A DNA stretch of 64,000 bases from Streptomyces sp. NBC_00510 (GCA_036013505.1 CP107851.1:2294001-2358000); one strand, 5' to 3'. Numbered from the stretch's first letter, positions 24,427 to 34,567 are shown. The notes: generated by a model not told the origin, from the letters alone. A program made the numbers and translations.

Positions 24427-27400
24427 CTAGTGCTCTTCGAACCCGCTGTCTTCAAACTTTAGCTGTGCGGCATTCTCTCGGACGGTGCGCACCTGCTGTT
24501 CGGTGAATCCGTCGGTGGTGGTTGCGGTGATTTCGATGCGGACCTCGAGCTGGACGCCGTCGGCGGCCTCGAGGTGTGCGAGGACTTCCTGCTGGATGTT
24601 GGCGAAATCGGCGGCAGGGCGGTTGGGGCTGAGGGTCTTGACGCCCCAGAACCTGCGCGTGACTTTCTTGACCGGAGGCATCGGAGGCTGAGAGCCGGGG
24701 CCCGGAGTAGGCACGATGGCGCCTGGGCCGGGGGGCGGGGTGCTGCCTTCATTGCCGTTGTCGCCGTCCGCCGGGGTGACCGGTTCGATCGGTGGGGTGG
24801 CGACGACTCGTGCACGTTGGGCGACTGCTCGTGCCGGCTGGACGAGGAGTGTGCCGTCGGTGACGAAGCTGGGCTCGGGCTTGTCGCCGTGAATCCAGAG
24901 GTTCTGGTAATCGTCGGTGGTCTCGTCGTAGCCATCGGCGAGGGCGAAGGCGTCCTGTTGCCAGAGGAGGACATCGGCAGCGCTGAGTACGGCCTGCTCG
25001 AGCACTTGCCGGTTAGGCAGGCGCTTGAGGTAGGGGTACTGCGTGTACCAGGACCACAGGTCGCCGAACCTCACGTGCCCCTTGCTCCAGGCGTTGGCCA
25101 GGGCACCTTCCAGAGCCATGCGCACGAGCGTGGCCCCGAGCACCGGGGTGATCCAGCCCTTGGCCTTGAGCGCCGCGGTGACGCGCTCGGCGAGGGAACC
25201 ACCGTCCTTGGCGACACGGGTGAAGGAGATGGTCGGCTTCTGGCCGGGCAGCTCGGTCGGGATCAGCGCTGCGGTGAAGGCTGCGCGAACGCGATCGTCG
25301 ACGGCCGCGTCCAGCTGGCGTGCGCGGGTGACGGACTGCTTGCGCTGCTGGGCGCTGAGCTCGAGCTCCTCGGCCTCGTCGGCGATGGACTGCCAAGCCC
25401 GGTACTCGCGCACCACTCCTTCGAGCTCGGGGTAGGTGTCGCGATCGGCGGCGACCATGACCAGCATGTTGCGGCGCTGCCGCTGCCCGGTGCCTGCCTC
25501 CCGCAGGAGACGCGCGGCGAAGTCCGTGGCGGTGGAGGCGTCCTTGCCCCAGGTGAATTTCGGATGCAGGACAACGAGCTTGAGCACCTCGGAATCGGGG
25601 ATGTCCCCGGTGTCGAGAGGCGCCGCATGCACTGCGCCGAAGGAAGCCTTGGGTGCCTTCTCCGTGGACTTGAGGCGTTCGACGATCGTGGCCCATACGT
25701 CGGCCTCGCTGTAGCCGGCTGCGCGGTCGGCGGCCACACGGGAGACCGAAGCAGCCAGGTCGTACCAGGAGCGATCGCCGTCTTCGTAGAAGTAGGTGGC
25801 ACGCTGGCCCAGCAGAGCGCGGGCGTCACCGATGTGGTTGATGACGTCGCCGGGCACTGCCGTGCCCAGGCGGAGCTGCTGGATGTCCACGCCCTTGTGC
25901 GCCGAGCGCAGCGTCGGGACGGTCGCGATGAACACCGACCGGGCGACACGCCTGGTAAGGGCTCGCTGCCCGAACGACGGACGCTCGCGGTCGATCTGAA
26001 CGGGGGTGGCCCCCTCGCCGTCGACGTCCTTGTCCACCACCGGCTTCCAGTTGTCGTCGAGATACTTGGTGATCTCGCTGAAGACCTGGGTGTCGTGGAC
26101 GGGCACGGCGCCAGGAGTGATGAGCGGTGTGGTGTCATTGGCGGCCCACAACGAGTTGATGACCACGCTCATCAGACGCAGCACGCCGCGGGTGCGCTGG
26201 AACTTCGGCAGCGTCGACCAGTCCTCGTAGAGCCGGTCGAACAGTTCTGGGTGGATCGGGTACGCCGCTCGGATGCGCTGTTCGTATTCGCCGGTGGTTG
26301 TCTCGCGCGGGAAGAACCCGGTGTTCTCCTGGTAGTACTTCACGTACTGCTTGGCCACCGCGGCGATGTCCGCCAGAGCCACGGCGTTGGGTTCTTCGAA
26401 CAGGCGCCGCCGCACGATCTCGAAGGACTCGATGTTGTTGGCCGGCCGCCAGTCGTCGGCGTTGCGGCCGATGGTGTGCTGCAGGGTCTCCAGAGCGACG
26501 TGCCCGTTAGGACCACCCACCTCCAGTGCCGAGCCGCCGCCCCCGTTGTCCAGGGAGTCGGAGGCAGGGATGGACACCACGAGCATCACGCCCGGGATGG
26601 ATTTGGCCAGCTCGGTCAGGTGCTGGGCGAAGGTGTGCTGCGTGGCGAAGGATCCGCCGGGCAGGTCGTCGCGCCCCACGAGCTGGCGGGCGTAGGCCAC
26701 CCACTCGTCGATCAGGATCAGCACACTCTTGCCGCCGGCGACGACGTCGCGTACGACGGCGTCCAGTGCGTCGCCGGGGTCGGTGCCGGTCGCATCCGCC
26801 ATGGCGACGCGGTCGAACGCCTGACGGCCTCCGAGCTGCCAGGCCAGCTCCCCCCAGATCGTGCGCACCTGCGTGCCGTCGTCCTTGATGATCGGCTGGC
26901 TCGGGGAGAGCTTCGTGCCCACCAAGGTGACCCGCTTCACGTCCAAGGACCTCAGCGGGTCACCTTCGGCCGTGGGCAGTGAGGCATGCACGACGTCCTG
27001 CACGGCCTGAGACAGTGCGCTCGTGGCCAGGCCGTCGGAGAACAGGTGGTACAGGGCCAGCATCGAGTGGGTCTTGCCGCCACCGAACTGGGTCTGCAGA
27101 TTTATCACCGGGCTTGCGCCGGCGTCCCCGGAGAGGCGCTTGAGGGCACGAGTCAGCAGGTCGGACAGGCCACTGGTGAGATAGGTGCGGGAGAAGAACT
27201 CAGCCGGGTTCAGATACTCCGGCGCCGCTGTGTGACCATGGGCCACCGCGTACAGGTCGGCGGCGAACTCTGCGGCGGAGAACTGCCCGCGGATCACGTC
27301 AGCGTGCGGCCGGATGACTTCACGCCACGGCTTGATAGCCGTACCGGCCTGCATGCCGGCCACCTTGACCGCCTGCGCTTCACGCGTCAGCCGGTTTCGG

Positions 27401-27840
27401 GTCTGCTTCTCGAAGACTTCCCGCTGGTGCTCCATGCGCATCTTTGCGACCGTATCGGCCTCGTCGCTGGCACCGATGACCGTCAGCAGACGCTCGATCG
27501 TGTCCAGGGCACGGTAGGTGTCGTCCGAGGAGAACTTCTGTCCGTGGTGAGCCGCGTTCGCTGTCTCCCGCAGCTCGGAAGCCAACGCGGACTGCGGGCG
27601 CGAGAGGTCCTTCTCGAAGACCTTCCACCTCTCCGTGACCATGCGCAGCAGGAACCGCACGTCGTCCCGCGAGTACGCCTTGGCTGTGCCGAACTTTGCC
27701 TCGTCCTCAGCGGCGATCAGCTCGATCCAGTCCTTGCCGGTCGGCGCCTGGGCGGACATACGCATATCGACCCACGGCCGCATGCCTTCGAGCAGCTGGT
27801 CGAAGCTGCGCAGCACCTTCTCATTGTTCGTCAGCGCCAT
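24427..27840 (-). CDS. DUF499 ATPase with N-terminal Swt1-type HEPN domain
   Basis: A 1137-residue protein. Residues 1-120 resemble the Swt1-family HEPN domain (LRETANAAHH ... SSDDTYRALDTIERLL), although the usual R-N-x3-H reads R-x3-N-x2-H. The AAA-like ATPase follows with Walker A TQFGGGKTHS (K256) and Walker B SVLILIDEWVAYA (about 365). The C-terminal third is helical, then a Pro/Gly linker and an 85-residue beta-rich end domain (RRFWGVKTLSPNRPAADF). This is the DUF499 architecture found beside DUF1156 methyltransferases and SNF2 helicases in DISARM-related arrays. Its ATG shares one base with the methyltransferase stop (TGATG), so translation is coupled. Confidence 0.88.
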   Translation of the reverse strand: MALTNNEKVLRSFDQLLEGMRPWVDMRMSAQAPTGKDWIELIAAEDEAKFGTAKAYSRDDVRFLLRMVTERWKVFEKDLSRPQSALASELRETANAAHHGQKFSSDDTYRALDTIERLLTVIGASDEADTVAKMRMEHQREVFEKQTRNRLTREAQAVKVAGMQAGTAIKPWREVIRPHADVIRGQFSAAEFAADLYAVAHGHTAAPEYLNPAEFFSRTYLTSGLSDLLTRALKRLSGDAGASPVINLQTQFGGGKTHSMLALYHLFSDGLATSALSQAVQDVVHASLPTAEGDPLRSLDVKRVTLVGTKLSPSQPIIKDDGTQVRTIWGELAWQLGGRQAFDRVAMADATGTDPGDALDAVVRDVVAGGKSVLILIDEWVAYARQLVGRDDLPGGSFATQHTFAQHLTELAKSIPGVMLVVSIPASDSLDNGGGGSALEVGGPNGHVALETLQHTIGRNADDWRPANNIESFEIVRRRLFEEPNAVALADIAAVAKQYVKYYQENTGFFPRETTTGEYEQRIRAAYPIHPELFDRLYEDWSTLPKFQRTRGVLRLMSVVINSLWAANDTTPLITPGAVPVHDTQVFSEITKYLDDNWKPVVDKDVDGEGATPVQIDRERPSFGQRALTRRVARSVFIATVPTLRSAHKGVDIQQLRLGTAVPGDVINHIGDARALLGQRATYFYEDGDRSWYDLAASVSRVAADRAAGYSEADVWATIVERLKSTEKAPKASFGAVHAAPLDTGDIPDSEVLKLVVLHPKFTWGKDASTATDFAARLLREAGTGQRQRRNMLVMVAADRDTYPELEGVVREYRAWQSIADEAEELELSAQQRKQSVTRARQLDAAVDDRVRAAFTAALIPTELPGQKPTISFTRVAKDGGSLAERVTAALKAKGWITPVLGATLVRMALEGALANAWSKGHVRFGDLWSWYTQYPYLKRLPNRQVLEQAVLSAADVLLWQQDAFALADGYDETTDDYQNLWIHGDKPEPSFVTDGTLLVQPARAVAQRARVVATPPIEPVTPADGDNGNEGSTPPPGPGAIVPTPGPGSQPPMPPVKKVTRRFWGVKTLSPNRPAADFANIQQEVLAHLEAADGVQLEVRIEITATTTDGFTEQQVRTVRENAAQLKFEDSGFEEH

Positions 27841-30695
27841 CAGATCTCCTCCCCAAAGAGCGTCTCGGCCACAGCAGCCGGGCGAATCGTGGACGATGTC
27901 GCGGAGACATCAGCCCACCCCCCTCCGAGCCCATTGAACAAGCCAGCGGTCGAGGAGTCCTGAGACTCCATCAGCTCATACAGGCGGGTGGCCAGGCGGT
28001 TGACCTCGTCCAGGTCTATCCGCCCCCTTACCCCGGCCATGAGCCTGGCGGCCTCCTCACGCCCCTCGGCCGCGTACGCGCGGGCCAGGTGGCAGGTGAC
28101 CTCCCACAACGACAGACGGTCATCGCGAGCCGGATCCCACTGGGGGTCGAGATCCTGTGGCTTGATCAGCGCGACCTTGCCTCCGCCAGAGGTGAGCACC
28201 CCGCCACGGGCGATCCCGTCCACTGACAGACCCAGTGGCGTAGCCATGGACTCAGCGTCACCGTAGAGGCGGGTATCCCAGCCGTAGGAGCGGAACCAGT
28301 CCAGACAGAATCGGGTGTCGGCGTCGAGTTCGCCGTCATGCTCATTCTGCAGGGCATCGAACGTCTGATTGATCAACGCAAGCGCGGTCTTCACCGACAT
28401 GGCGGAACCGTCGTCCTCCAACACACGAGAGTAGCGGGAGAAAACCGCCATACCTGGGCCCAGGATCGTCTGGCGCAGGTCCGCTGGCGCAATTGCGCCC
28501 TCGCGGATCTTTGGAAGGGCCGCATCCAAATCGTTGTGGAGAGCAACAAGGAAACCGGCGCGATCAGTCGCAGACGCTGCCTCTTCTCGAGGCCGCAAAG
28601 CTAGCACGATAGATGAAGCTAGCGCGTTCATCCCGACGGAGATCATACGATTTGGTAGTTCAGATCGAACAGGCCAAGTTGCGGTGATGGTCCAGCCAGA
28701 TCTAATCATTCCGTCCAGGAACGTTGACCACCCCGTGCTTGCGACGCCCTCCTTTTCCAGCTCTGCCTGCTTGAAGGCGTAGAATACGGTAATTGGATAT
28801 TCGGCAGATGCGGACTGTCGAGCGTTCCAGAAGACACGTTCGAAGCCCTTCTCGAAGAAAGCCTCTGCCTGCTCTTTTCCGCCGTGCCTGTAGGGGTTAG
28901 CGACGAGTTCCTCTGCTTTCGGGACGAGCATCGTCCCGAAAAGGTTCGGATGAACGCTGCGGAGAGATCGACGGAGCCAAACATAGAAGAAGTCAGAGAG
29001 GTCTGAGTAGTCGATGTTGTCGTAGTACGGAGGGTCGGTTGAAATAAGGAAACCATCGTAGGACCGACCCGCGGCGTCCGCCTGTTGCGCCGATCCAGTG
29101 ACCCGTGCGGCAGGCATTCCATCAAGAACTTCAGCTTCGGAGGTCACTACGGAGGTGAATCCTCCGCCGTATTCCTCCAACGGGTGTGCTTCGGCGAAGT
29201 CCCAAGTCATTGGGATTGCCTGACGTTGAAACGACCCGCGAAGCCGGTTCATTGGAGCTTCCCAGGTGCACATGGTGTTATTGCGTGCAGCAAACTTGCT
29301 TAGGGCGAATGCGAGGTAAGTAGCTACTGCATCCGCGTATGCTTCCGCGCTATCGCCGCTGTTGGCCAGGCGCTCACCGCGGGGAAGGCCCGCCGCCAAC
29401 GCATCGGCTAGGACACGCTCACGGACCTCGACGGCAAGGTCGCTAAACGTGGTCATGGCGGTAAGTTGACGCTTCGTGAACAACTCCGTCCACTCGGTCA
29501 AACCATACGTGTGGACGTTGATTCGGCCAGGCCAGTTGGAAATTCCACCAGCGGGGATGCCGTCGGGCGTGGGCAGATCTGCTGCGGCAACGTGCTCGCC
29601 GGTTGACTCAAGATAGATACGCCTACGGTCTCGATCGGCTACAATTGCCACGAGTTGGGCGAACATGCGTTTGGCGCGGCTCTCAAGGCGAATGTACTTG
29701 AGTTCCACCGTTGTGCCGCAAGCGACACAGTTCGCCCCCTTGCGTCCTACTGTGCCATCTTCAGTGGCAGTCGGTGCCTGCTTCGGGTCATGCTCGATGC
29801 TAAATTCCACCCTCCGCCCGCCGGGCGCGGTGGCGTCATCCACGACGATGGGGACTACGTAAGCTTCGTTGCCCTTCTTCTTGCCGAGCCACCAGGTACG
29901 CACCAGCGGCATCCGGATGCCGCACGCTGGGTTCGGGCAGGTCACCGTCCGGGCCCAGATCCACGCGATGACAGTGGCTTCGGCGAGCTTCCCAGTGAAT
30001 TTCTTATCGGGTCCCAGCAAAGGCACCTGCGCCTTGGGGTACAGGTGCCCGATACTCTCCTGCGCTCGGTCGCACATCCAGGCGCCGTAGCGGCGGACGT
30101 CCTCTGCAAGACCTTTGGCGCGCGGCCAAGGCCCCATGCGAGCCTCTGCAGCCCCTGGAAACACGGGCGGCTGACCTGCAAACTTGGACGGGATCTCGAT
30201 GAGCGCCTTGTTGATCAGTACGGGCACGGGGTTGAGGTCACTGGCGTGAGCCTCCAGGCCGAGGCGCTGCGCCTCCAACGGGATCGTGCCGCCACCTGCG
30301 AACGGATCCAAGATTGCCGGCGGGTTCCCCCTCGTGCTCTTGAAGATCTCCTCGCGTGCTTCCCGATACAGTCCCTCATTGGAGGCATTGTCCCATTTCA
30401 CCAACTTGCGGATGATCCCGTGCAGCCGCTCACGCTCTACCTTCTGCTCCTCCTCGGTGGGGAACAGTTCCGGGTGGCTGGAAGGGTCGTCGACGAGCTG
30501 GGCGAACAGCACCGCCCGGGCCGCCGCCAGCGGCCGGCGGGCCCACCACAGGTGCAGCGTGGAGGGGTGCCCGTGGCGGATCGACTTCTCGCGGGCGGAC
30601 TCGGCGTTGATGTCTTCCAGCGGAAGGGAGACCTCGATGAGCTTGCGTCGAGGGACAGAACCTGACGGCGTTCCGGGCTGCACTGCGGTATTCAC
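27840..30695 (-). CDS. DUF1156 DNA methyltransferase
   Basis: A 951-residue methyltransferase. After the DUF1156 N-terminus (IRHGHPSTLHLWWARRPLAA) come the SAM-binding motif DPFAGGGTIPLEA (130-142), a zinc-ribbon-like insertion (CPNPACGIRM ... NCVACGT) and the catalytic DPPY motif at 554-557. Motif order fits an adenine-N6 or cytosine-N4 enzyme with a large inserted recognition region. It likely marks self DNA for the neighbouring DUF499 ATPase and SNF2 helicase. Codon use between about 28600 and 29900 is visibly less G/C-biased than in neighbouring genes, suggesting foreign origin of at least this central part. Confidence 0.9.
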   Translation of the reverse strand: MNTAVQPGTPSGSVPRRKLIEVSLPLEDINAESAREKSIRHGHPSTLHLWWARRPLAAARAVLFAQLVDDPSSHPELFPTEEEQKVERERLHGIIRKLVKWDNASNEGLYREAREEIFKSTRGNPPAILDPFAGGGTIPLEAQRLGLEAHASDLNPVPVLINKALIEIPSKFAGQPPVFPGAAEARMGPWPRAKGLAEDVRRYGAWMCDRAQESIGHLYPKAQVPLLGPDKKFTGKLAEATVIAWIWARTVTCPNPACGIRMPLVRTWWLGKKKGNEAYVVPIVVDDATAPGGRRVEFSIEHDPKQAPTATEDGTVGRKGANCVACGTTVELKYIRLESRAKRMFAQLVAIVADRDRRRIYLESTGEHVAAADLPTPDGIPAGGISNWPGRINVHTYGLTEWTELFTKRQLTAMTTFSDLAVEVRERVLADALAAGLPRGERLANSGDSAEAYADAVATYLAFALSKFAARNNTMCTWEAPMNRLRGSFQRQAIPMTWDFAEAHPLEEYGGGFTSVVTSEAEVLDGMPAARVTGSAQQADAAGRSYDGFLISTDPPYYDNIDYSDLSDFFYVWLRRSLRSVHPNLFGTMLVPKAEELVANPYRHGGKEQAEAFFEKGFERVFWNARQSASAEYPITVFYAFKQAELEKEGVASTGWSTFLDGMIRSGWTITATWPVRSELPNRMISVGMNALASSIVLALRPREEAASATDRAGFLVALHNDLDAALPKIREGAIAPADLRQTILGPGMAVFSRYSRVLEDDGSAMSVKTALALINQTFDALQNEHDGELDADTRFCLDWFRSYGWDTRLYGDAESMATPLGLSVDGIARGGVLTSGGGKVALIKPQDLDPQWDPARDDRLSLWEVTCHLARAYAAEGREEAARLMAGVRGRIDLDEVNRLATRLYELMESQDSSTAGLFNGLGGGWADVSATSSTIRPAAVAETLFGEEI

Positions 30696-30711
30696 CTGCT
30701 CAATCTAGATT

Positions 30712-30736
30712 CCGAGGCGCTCGAACCGTGCCTCGG
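30712..30736 (-). terminator. Weak hairpin between SNF2 and DUF1156 genes
   Basis: CCGAGGC (30712-30718) pairs with GCCTCGG (30730-30736) across an 11-base loop in the 79-base gap. There is no T-run. It may attenuate or process the transcript from the upstream SNF2 gene. Confidence 0.35.
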
Positions 30737-30774
30737 GTGGCGGTCGAGCGGATGAAACGTGTGGATCTTGTGTG

Positions 30775-33700
30775 TCAGAGGGGCTCTACGCCGCGGTCCC
30801 ATTCGGCCTTCCACTTGCGGCGCAGGTCGTCGACGTACCTGTCCAGGACGAGGTCGGCGAAGGGGTTGAGCACGTAACGGACCCGGTCGTTCGACCCGTC
30901 GGGGGCGTCGGGGTCGACGACGACGAGCGCCAGCCGGTAGTCGGGCTCGGCGTTTTTGGCGTAGCCGACCTCGCTGGTGGTGACGGTGAAGTTGTCAGCG
31001 CCCAGCACACGCCCCTTGACCTCGATGAAGATCAGGTGGCCGTCGGGCTTGCGGGAACGGATGTCGAAGCCCTTGTTGGAGTGCGCCATCTCCTCGGGCA
31101 CCCGGCCGAGCCGACGCTCGGCAGCCAGTACGACGTCTACGGCACGACGCTCGGTGACGGTGGTGTCCAGTGCGAAGCTGTCAGGTGTCGGCTGTTCGCC
31201 CGCGGCGCCCGGGACGACCGGCAGGACGAGCGCTGCGCTGATGATCTGCGGCGGGTGCACATTGACCTGGATTTCCAGGTCGAGCTCGCCTTGACGGCGT
31301 TCGAGCCGGGCCTCCAGCGACCGGGCGCGATCACGTGCGGTGGCCGGCGAGATACGGATCTTCTTGCCTGCCGCCTGCGCTTCGGCGAGCTTGATCGACT
31401 CGCCGTCCCAGTAGTTCATCTGAGCCAGCAGCCGCTGACGCACAAGCTTGCGCGTCCGCTCGAGAGCCGGGACGACGCGAGCCACGACGTTGGCGCGGTG
31501 CTCGGGCAGGCCGTGCTGGATCGCCCAGCTCTGGGCGATCTTCTCAACGCCGTCGGCAAGCCAGGCCGAGGACAGCTCGGAGTTGATGGCAAGGGTCAGT
31601 GCGGTGTGCTGCTCAAGGTTCAGGTCTGTGGGCAGGGACAGGTCGAGGTAGGGGGCGGGGCCTGCCGGCTGTGCGGTTCCGTCGGGCAGCACGGAGACGT
31701 ACTCGAACCTCTTGCTGATTGCGGTGCCGCGCCCGTCCGAGAGCTGTTCAAGCAGGGCGAACACGAGTTGGGGAGTGGTGATGGTTCGGTCCAGGAAGGT
31801 CGCTCCACGAGTGAGGGCGTCGCCGTACCTGTTCAGGATCTCGGTGATGATCGCGTCCATCAGCGGATGACCGGGCGCTATGAGCTCGGCGTCCGGGCGG
31901 CCGGGCATCACCACGGCCGAGGGCTCGAAGGTGATGCGTCCATAGCGCGGGCTGACAGTACGCCGACCTTCTCGCAGGACTGCGGGCACCTGGGTCAGCT
32001 CGAACCGGTCCTTCTCCCGTTTGGAGGCCCGCCCGCCCAGGGCACGCAGGGACTCCATGACGAAGGCCTGCACGAAGTGGGGCTGCATACGCCGGGCGCG
32101 GGCCTCGTCCATCTGCCGGCGTAGCTCGGCCAACTCCTCCAGCCCGATTTCCGGGGTGGCCAGGGCGCGTTCCTTGATCAGCTCCTGCAGGCCGTCGGCC
32201 ACGGACTTGTCGATGACCTGGTCCAGGTAGGCGCGGACCTCGGGCTGCTCGCCGTAGCGGATGGCTCGCATGAGCAGGTCACGCAGCGGCTCGTCTGCGA
32301 AGGCGTTCTCCCCCAGGACGTCGAAGACCTTGCCGCCGTAGGCGCGGCGCTGCTGCTCGATCTTGGTCAGCAGGCGCTGGAAGACCTGGCCCTCCCGGGT
32401 CTCGGAGGCCACGAGGTTCCACAGGCGGCAGACCTCGCGCTGGCCGATGCGGTGGATACGTCCGAAGCGCTGCTCGATTCGGTTGGGGTTCCAGGGGAGG
32501 TCGTAGTTGACCATCAGGTGTGCGGCCTGCAGGTTCAGTCCTTCACCAGCGGCGTCGGTGGCGATCAGGACGTGGCAGTGCGGGTCGTTGGTGAACTTGG
32601 TGCGGATCTCCCGACGAGCCTGTCGCGCGGTGCCGCCGTGGATGGTGCACACGGCATCCTCATCGCCGCCCAGCAGGGTGGTGATCCGGCCTGCGAGGTA
32701 GTTGAGTGTGTCGCGGTGCTCGGTGAAGACAATGATCTTGTGCGGGGCGTGGTTGCCACCGCTCAGGCCCTCTTCGCGGGCCTTGAGGACAAGGGAACGC
32801 AACTCCTGCCACTTGCGGTCCTCACCCGAGGCACGGACTTGCTGGGCGATCTCTTCAAGACGTGCCAGGACCGCGAGCTCGGTGTCCAGCTCGGCTGCGG
32901 TACGCGCGGCGGTAGCGGCGTCCAGGACCTCGTTCTCCAGCTGCTCCCGCTCGGCGGCGCCCAGCTCGTCGGAGTCGAAGTCGTCCGGGTCGAACGACAG
33001 CGTCTCGGGTGGGGGAACGAACGGCCCCGCCAGCGTCTGCTCACGGTGGGCGCGCAGGCGTGCGGCGCGGCGTCGGATCGACTGGTAGATCGCCTCGGGG
33101 CTCGACGCAAGGCGCCGCTGCATGACCGTGAGCGCGAAGCCGACGGTACGTCGCTTGCCGTCGGCTTGCTCGGCCCGGTTCATCTCCGTGCGTACGTACT
33201 CGGTGACCTCCTCGTACAGGCGCATCTCCAGCGGGGAGAGCGTGTACTCGACGGTTTCGGCCACCCGCTCGGGGAAAAGCGGCTTACCGTCGAAGGTGAG
33301 CAGGTCCTCCTTGATCATCCGACGCATCAGTCCGGTGGTGTCGGTGGAATGCACGCCCTGGCGGTATTGGCCGGCGAACCTGTCGGGGTCCAGTAGGGCA
33401 AGGAAGGTCTGGAAGTTGGCTTCCGACCCCGAGTGCGGGGTCGCGGTCATCAGCAGGAAGTGCCGGGTGATGCTGCCGAGCAGCTGGCCCAGCTCGTAGC
33501 GGCGGGTGCGCTTGAGTTCGTTGCCGAACCAGGAGGCGCTCATGCGGTGGGCCTCGTCCACGACGATGAGGTCCCACGCCGACTCCGCGAGTACGGTCTG
33601 CCACTCTCCGTTGCGGGCCAGCTGGTCCATGCGCGCGATCAGCATCGGGTTGTGCCGGAACGGGTCGCCGTCGCGGTCGGCGTCCGCCAGGTCGCGGGTC

Positions 33701-34239
33701 AAGATCGCCATCTCGATGCCGAACTTCTCCGCCAGTTCGGTCTGCCACTGCTCGACCAGCCCACCGGGGGCGACGATCAGGCAACGCTGCACGTCCCCGC
33801 GCAGCAGCAACTCCTTGAGATACAGGCCAGCCATGATCGTCTTGCCGGCACCTGGGTCGTCCGCGAGCAGGAAGCGCAGGGAGCCCGCCTGGGCCAGCAA
33901 GGTGCCGTAGACAGCGCGGATCTGGTGGGGCAGCGGGTCGATGTCGCTGGTCTCCACTGCCAGCATCGGGTCCGACAGCCCCGCGTGCCGCATACGCAGC
34001 GCCTCAGCCGCCAGACGGAACTGCCCGGGGTCGGCATCGAACGACCACCGCGACTTCGGCGCTTCAGGCTGCAGCGCAGCAATGTCATCGGGAAAGAGCA
34101 CCTGATCGGTCAGCTTCCCGATGTCGTCACGGATCGTGACCTGCAGGGCATCACCGATCGGCGTGACAGCCACGATCGTGGCCGCCCCCGAGGCCAGCCC
34201 ACTCAGACGAACCCCAGGCTCGACGTCATCGGCGCGCAT
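30775..34239 (-). CDS. SNF2/DrmD-like helicase with C-terminal DUF3883 nuclease-like domain
   Basis: A 1154-residue SF2 helicase. ATG 34239 is chosen because GGGGGAGAAG lies just upstream. Motifs: Walker A DDPGAGKT (127-134), DEAH box VVDEAHRM (228-231), and the C-terminal lobe with IVFTEHRD, ATDAAGEGLNL and RFGRIHRIGQ. A C-terminal DUF3883-type domain carries GFDIRS (D1059) and IEVKGR (E1073, K1075), the pattern of a PD-(D/E)XK-like nuclease. This matches the DrmD-like helicases of DISARM and DISARM-related systems. It is upstream of the DUF1156 and DUF499 genes on the same strand and probably begins their operon. Confidence 0.9.
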   Translation of the reverse strand: MRADDVEPGVRLSGLASGAATIVAVTPIGDALQVTIRDDIGKLTDQVLFPDDIAALQPEAPKSRWSFDADPGQFRLAAEALRMRHAGLSDPMLAVETSDIDPLPHQIRAVYGTLLAQAGSLRFLLADDPGAGKTIMAGLYLKELLLRGDVQRCLIVAPGGLVEQWQTELAEKFGIEMAILTRDLADADRDGDPFRHNPMLIARMDQLARNGEWQTVLAESAWDLIVVDEAHRMSASWFGNELKRTRRYELGQLLGSITRHFLLMTATPHSGSEANFQTFLALLDPDRFAGQYRQGVHSTDTTGLMRRMIKEDLLTFDGKPLFPERVAETVEYTLSPLEMRLYEEVTEYVRTEMNRAEQADGKRRTVGFALTVMQRRLASSPEAIYQSIRRRAARLRAHREQTLAGPFVPPPETLSFDPDDFDSDELGAAEREQLENEVLDAATAARTAAELDTELAVLARLEEIAQQVRASGEDRKWQELRSLVLKAREEGLSGGNHAPHKIIVFTEHRDTLNYLAGRITTLLGGDEDAVCTIHGGTARQARREIRTKFTNDPHCHVLIATDAAGEGLNLQAAHLMVNYDLPWNPNRIEQRFGRIHRIGQREVCRLWNLVASETREGQVFQRLLTKIEQQRRAYGGKVFDVLGENAFADEPLRDLLMRAIRYGEQPEVRAYLDQVIDKSVADGLQELIKERALATPEIGLEELAELRRQMDEARARRMQPHFVQAFVMESLRALGGRASKREKDRFELTQVPAVLREGRRTVSPRYGRITFEPSAVVMPGRPDAELIAPGHPLMDAIITEILNRYGDALTRGATFLDRTITTPQLVFALLEQLSDGRGTAISKRFEYVSVLPDGTAQPAGPAPYLDLSLPTDLNLEQHTALTLAINSELSSAWLADGVEKIAQSWAIQHGLPEHRANVVARVVPALERTRKLVRQRLLAQMNYWDGESIKLAEAQAAGKKIRISPATARDRARSLEARLERRQGELDLEIQVNVHPPQIISAALVLPVVPGAAGEQPTPDSFALDTTVTERRAVDVVLAAERRLGRVPEEMAHSNKGFDIRSRKPDGHLIFIEVKGRVLGADNFTVTTSEVGYAKNAEPDYRLALVVVDPDAPDGSNDRVRYVLNPFADLVLDRYVDDLRRKWKAEWDRGVEPL

Positions 34240-34502
34240 AGGTTTCTTCTCCCCCCACAACCAGGCGCCAGGAGACCTCGACGCCGACCGCCTTAGAAGT
34301 CGATGCTTCCTTGGAGACGCAGTCACGCGTGCCCGGCGTCACTGACGAGCACAGTCAGAACACGGGACGTGTAGCATTCAATCATCTTCTCCATAGAAAT
34401 TTCACATGCTGGCGTTGATCAGGATTGGGCGCCGGCGCTGCGACTGATGGCGCCCCCGGCCAGTGAGACGGCGAAGAGACGCCAACCCGTCGAGCGGGAT
34501 GT

Positions 34503-34559
34503 GGCGCCTGGTTCGGCAGATCGTGCCCGGCCATCTGCAGACCTGACCGAACCAGCGCC
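34503..34559 (-). terminator. Large hairpin at the end of the dsRBD operon
   Basis: GGCGCCTGGTTCGG (34503-34516) pairs with CCGAACCAGCGCC (34547-34559), with an inner CAGAT/ATCTG pairing. It starts nine bases after the stop codon of the small DUF3320-like gene and separates this operon from the SNF2 operon. No strong T-run follows. The rest of 34240-34567 is AT-richer at 34370-34410 and may hold the SNF2 promoter. Confidence 0.55.
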
Positions 34560-34567
34560 GCTCCTGG

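Noticed and set aside
24574..26982. Very long open frame on the plus strand opposite the DUF499 gene
   Set aside because: It is antisense to a gene with clear ATPase motifs; long antisense frames are normal in high-GC DNA, and its sequence has no recognisable domain or ribosome-binding site. The same applies to antisense frames at 22813-24141, 30772-32124, 35211-37313 and 58864-60402.
24427..34239. BREX or classical DISARM system
   Set aside because: No PglZ phosphatase, BrxL, DrmA, DrmB or PLD-type DrmC protein was seen; the DUF499/DUF1156/SNF2 set fits DISARM-related arrays better.
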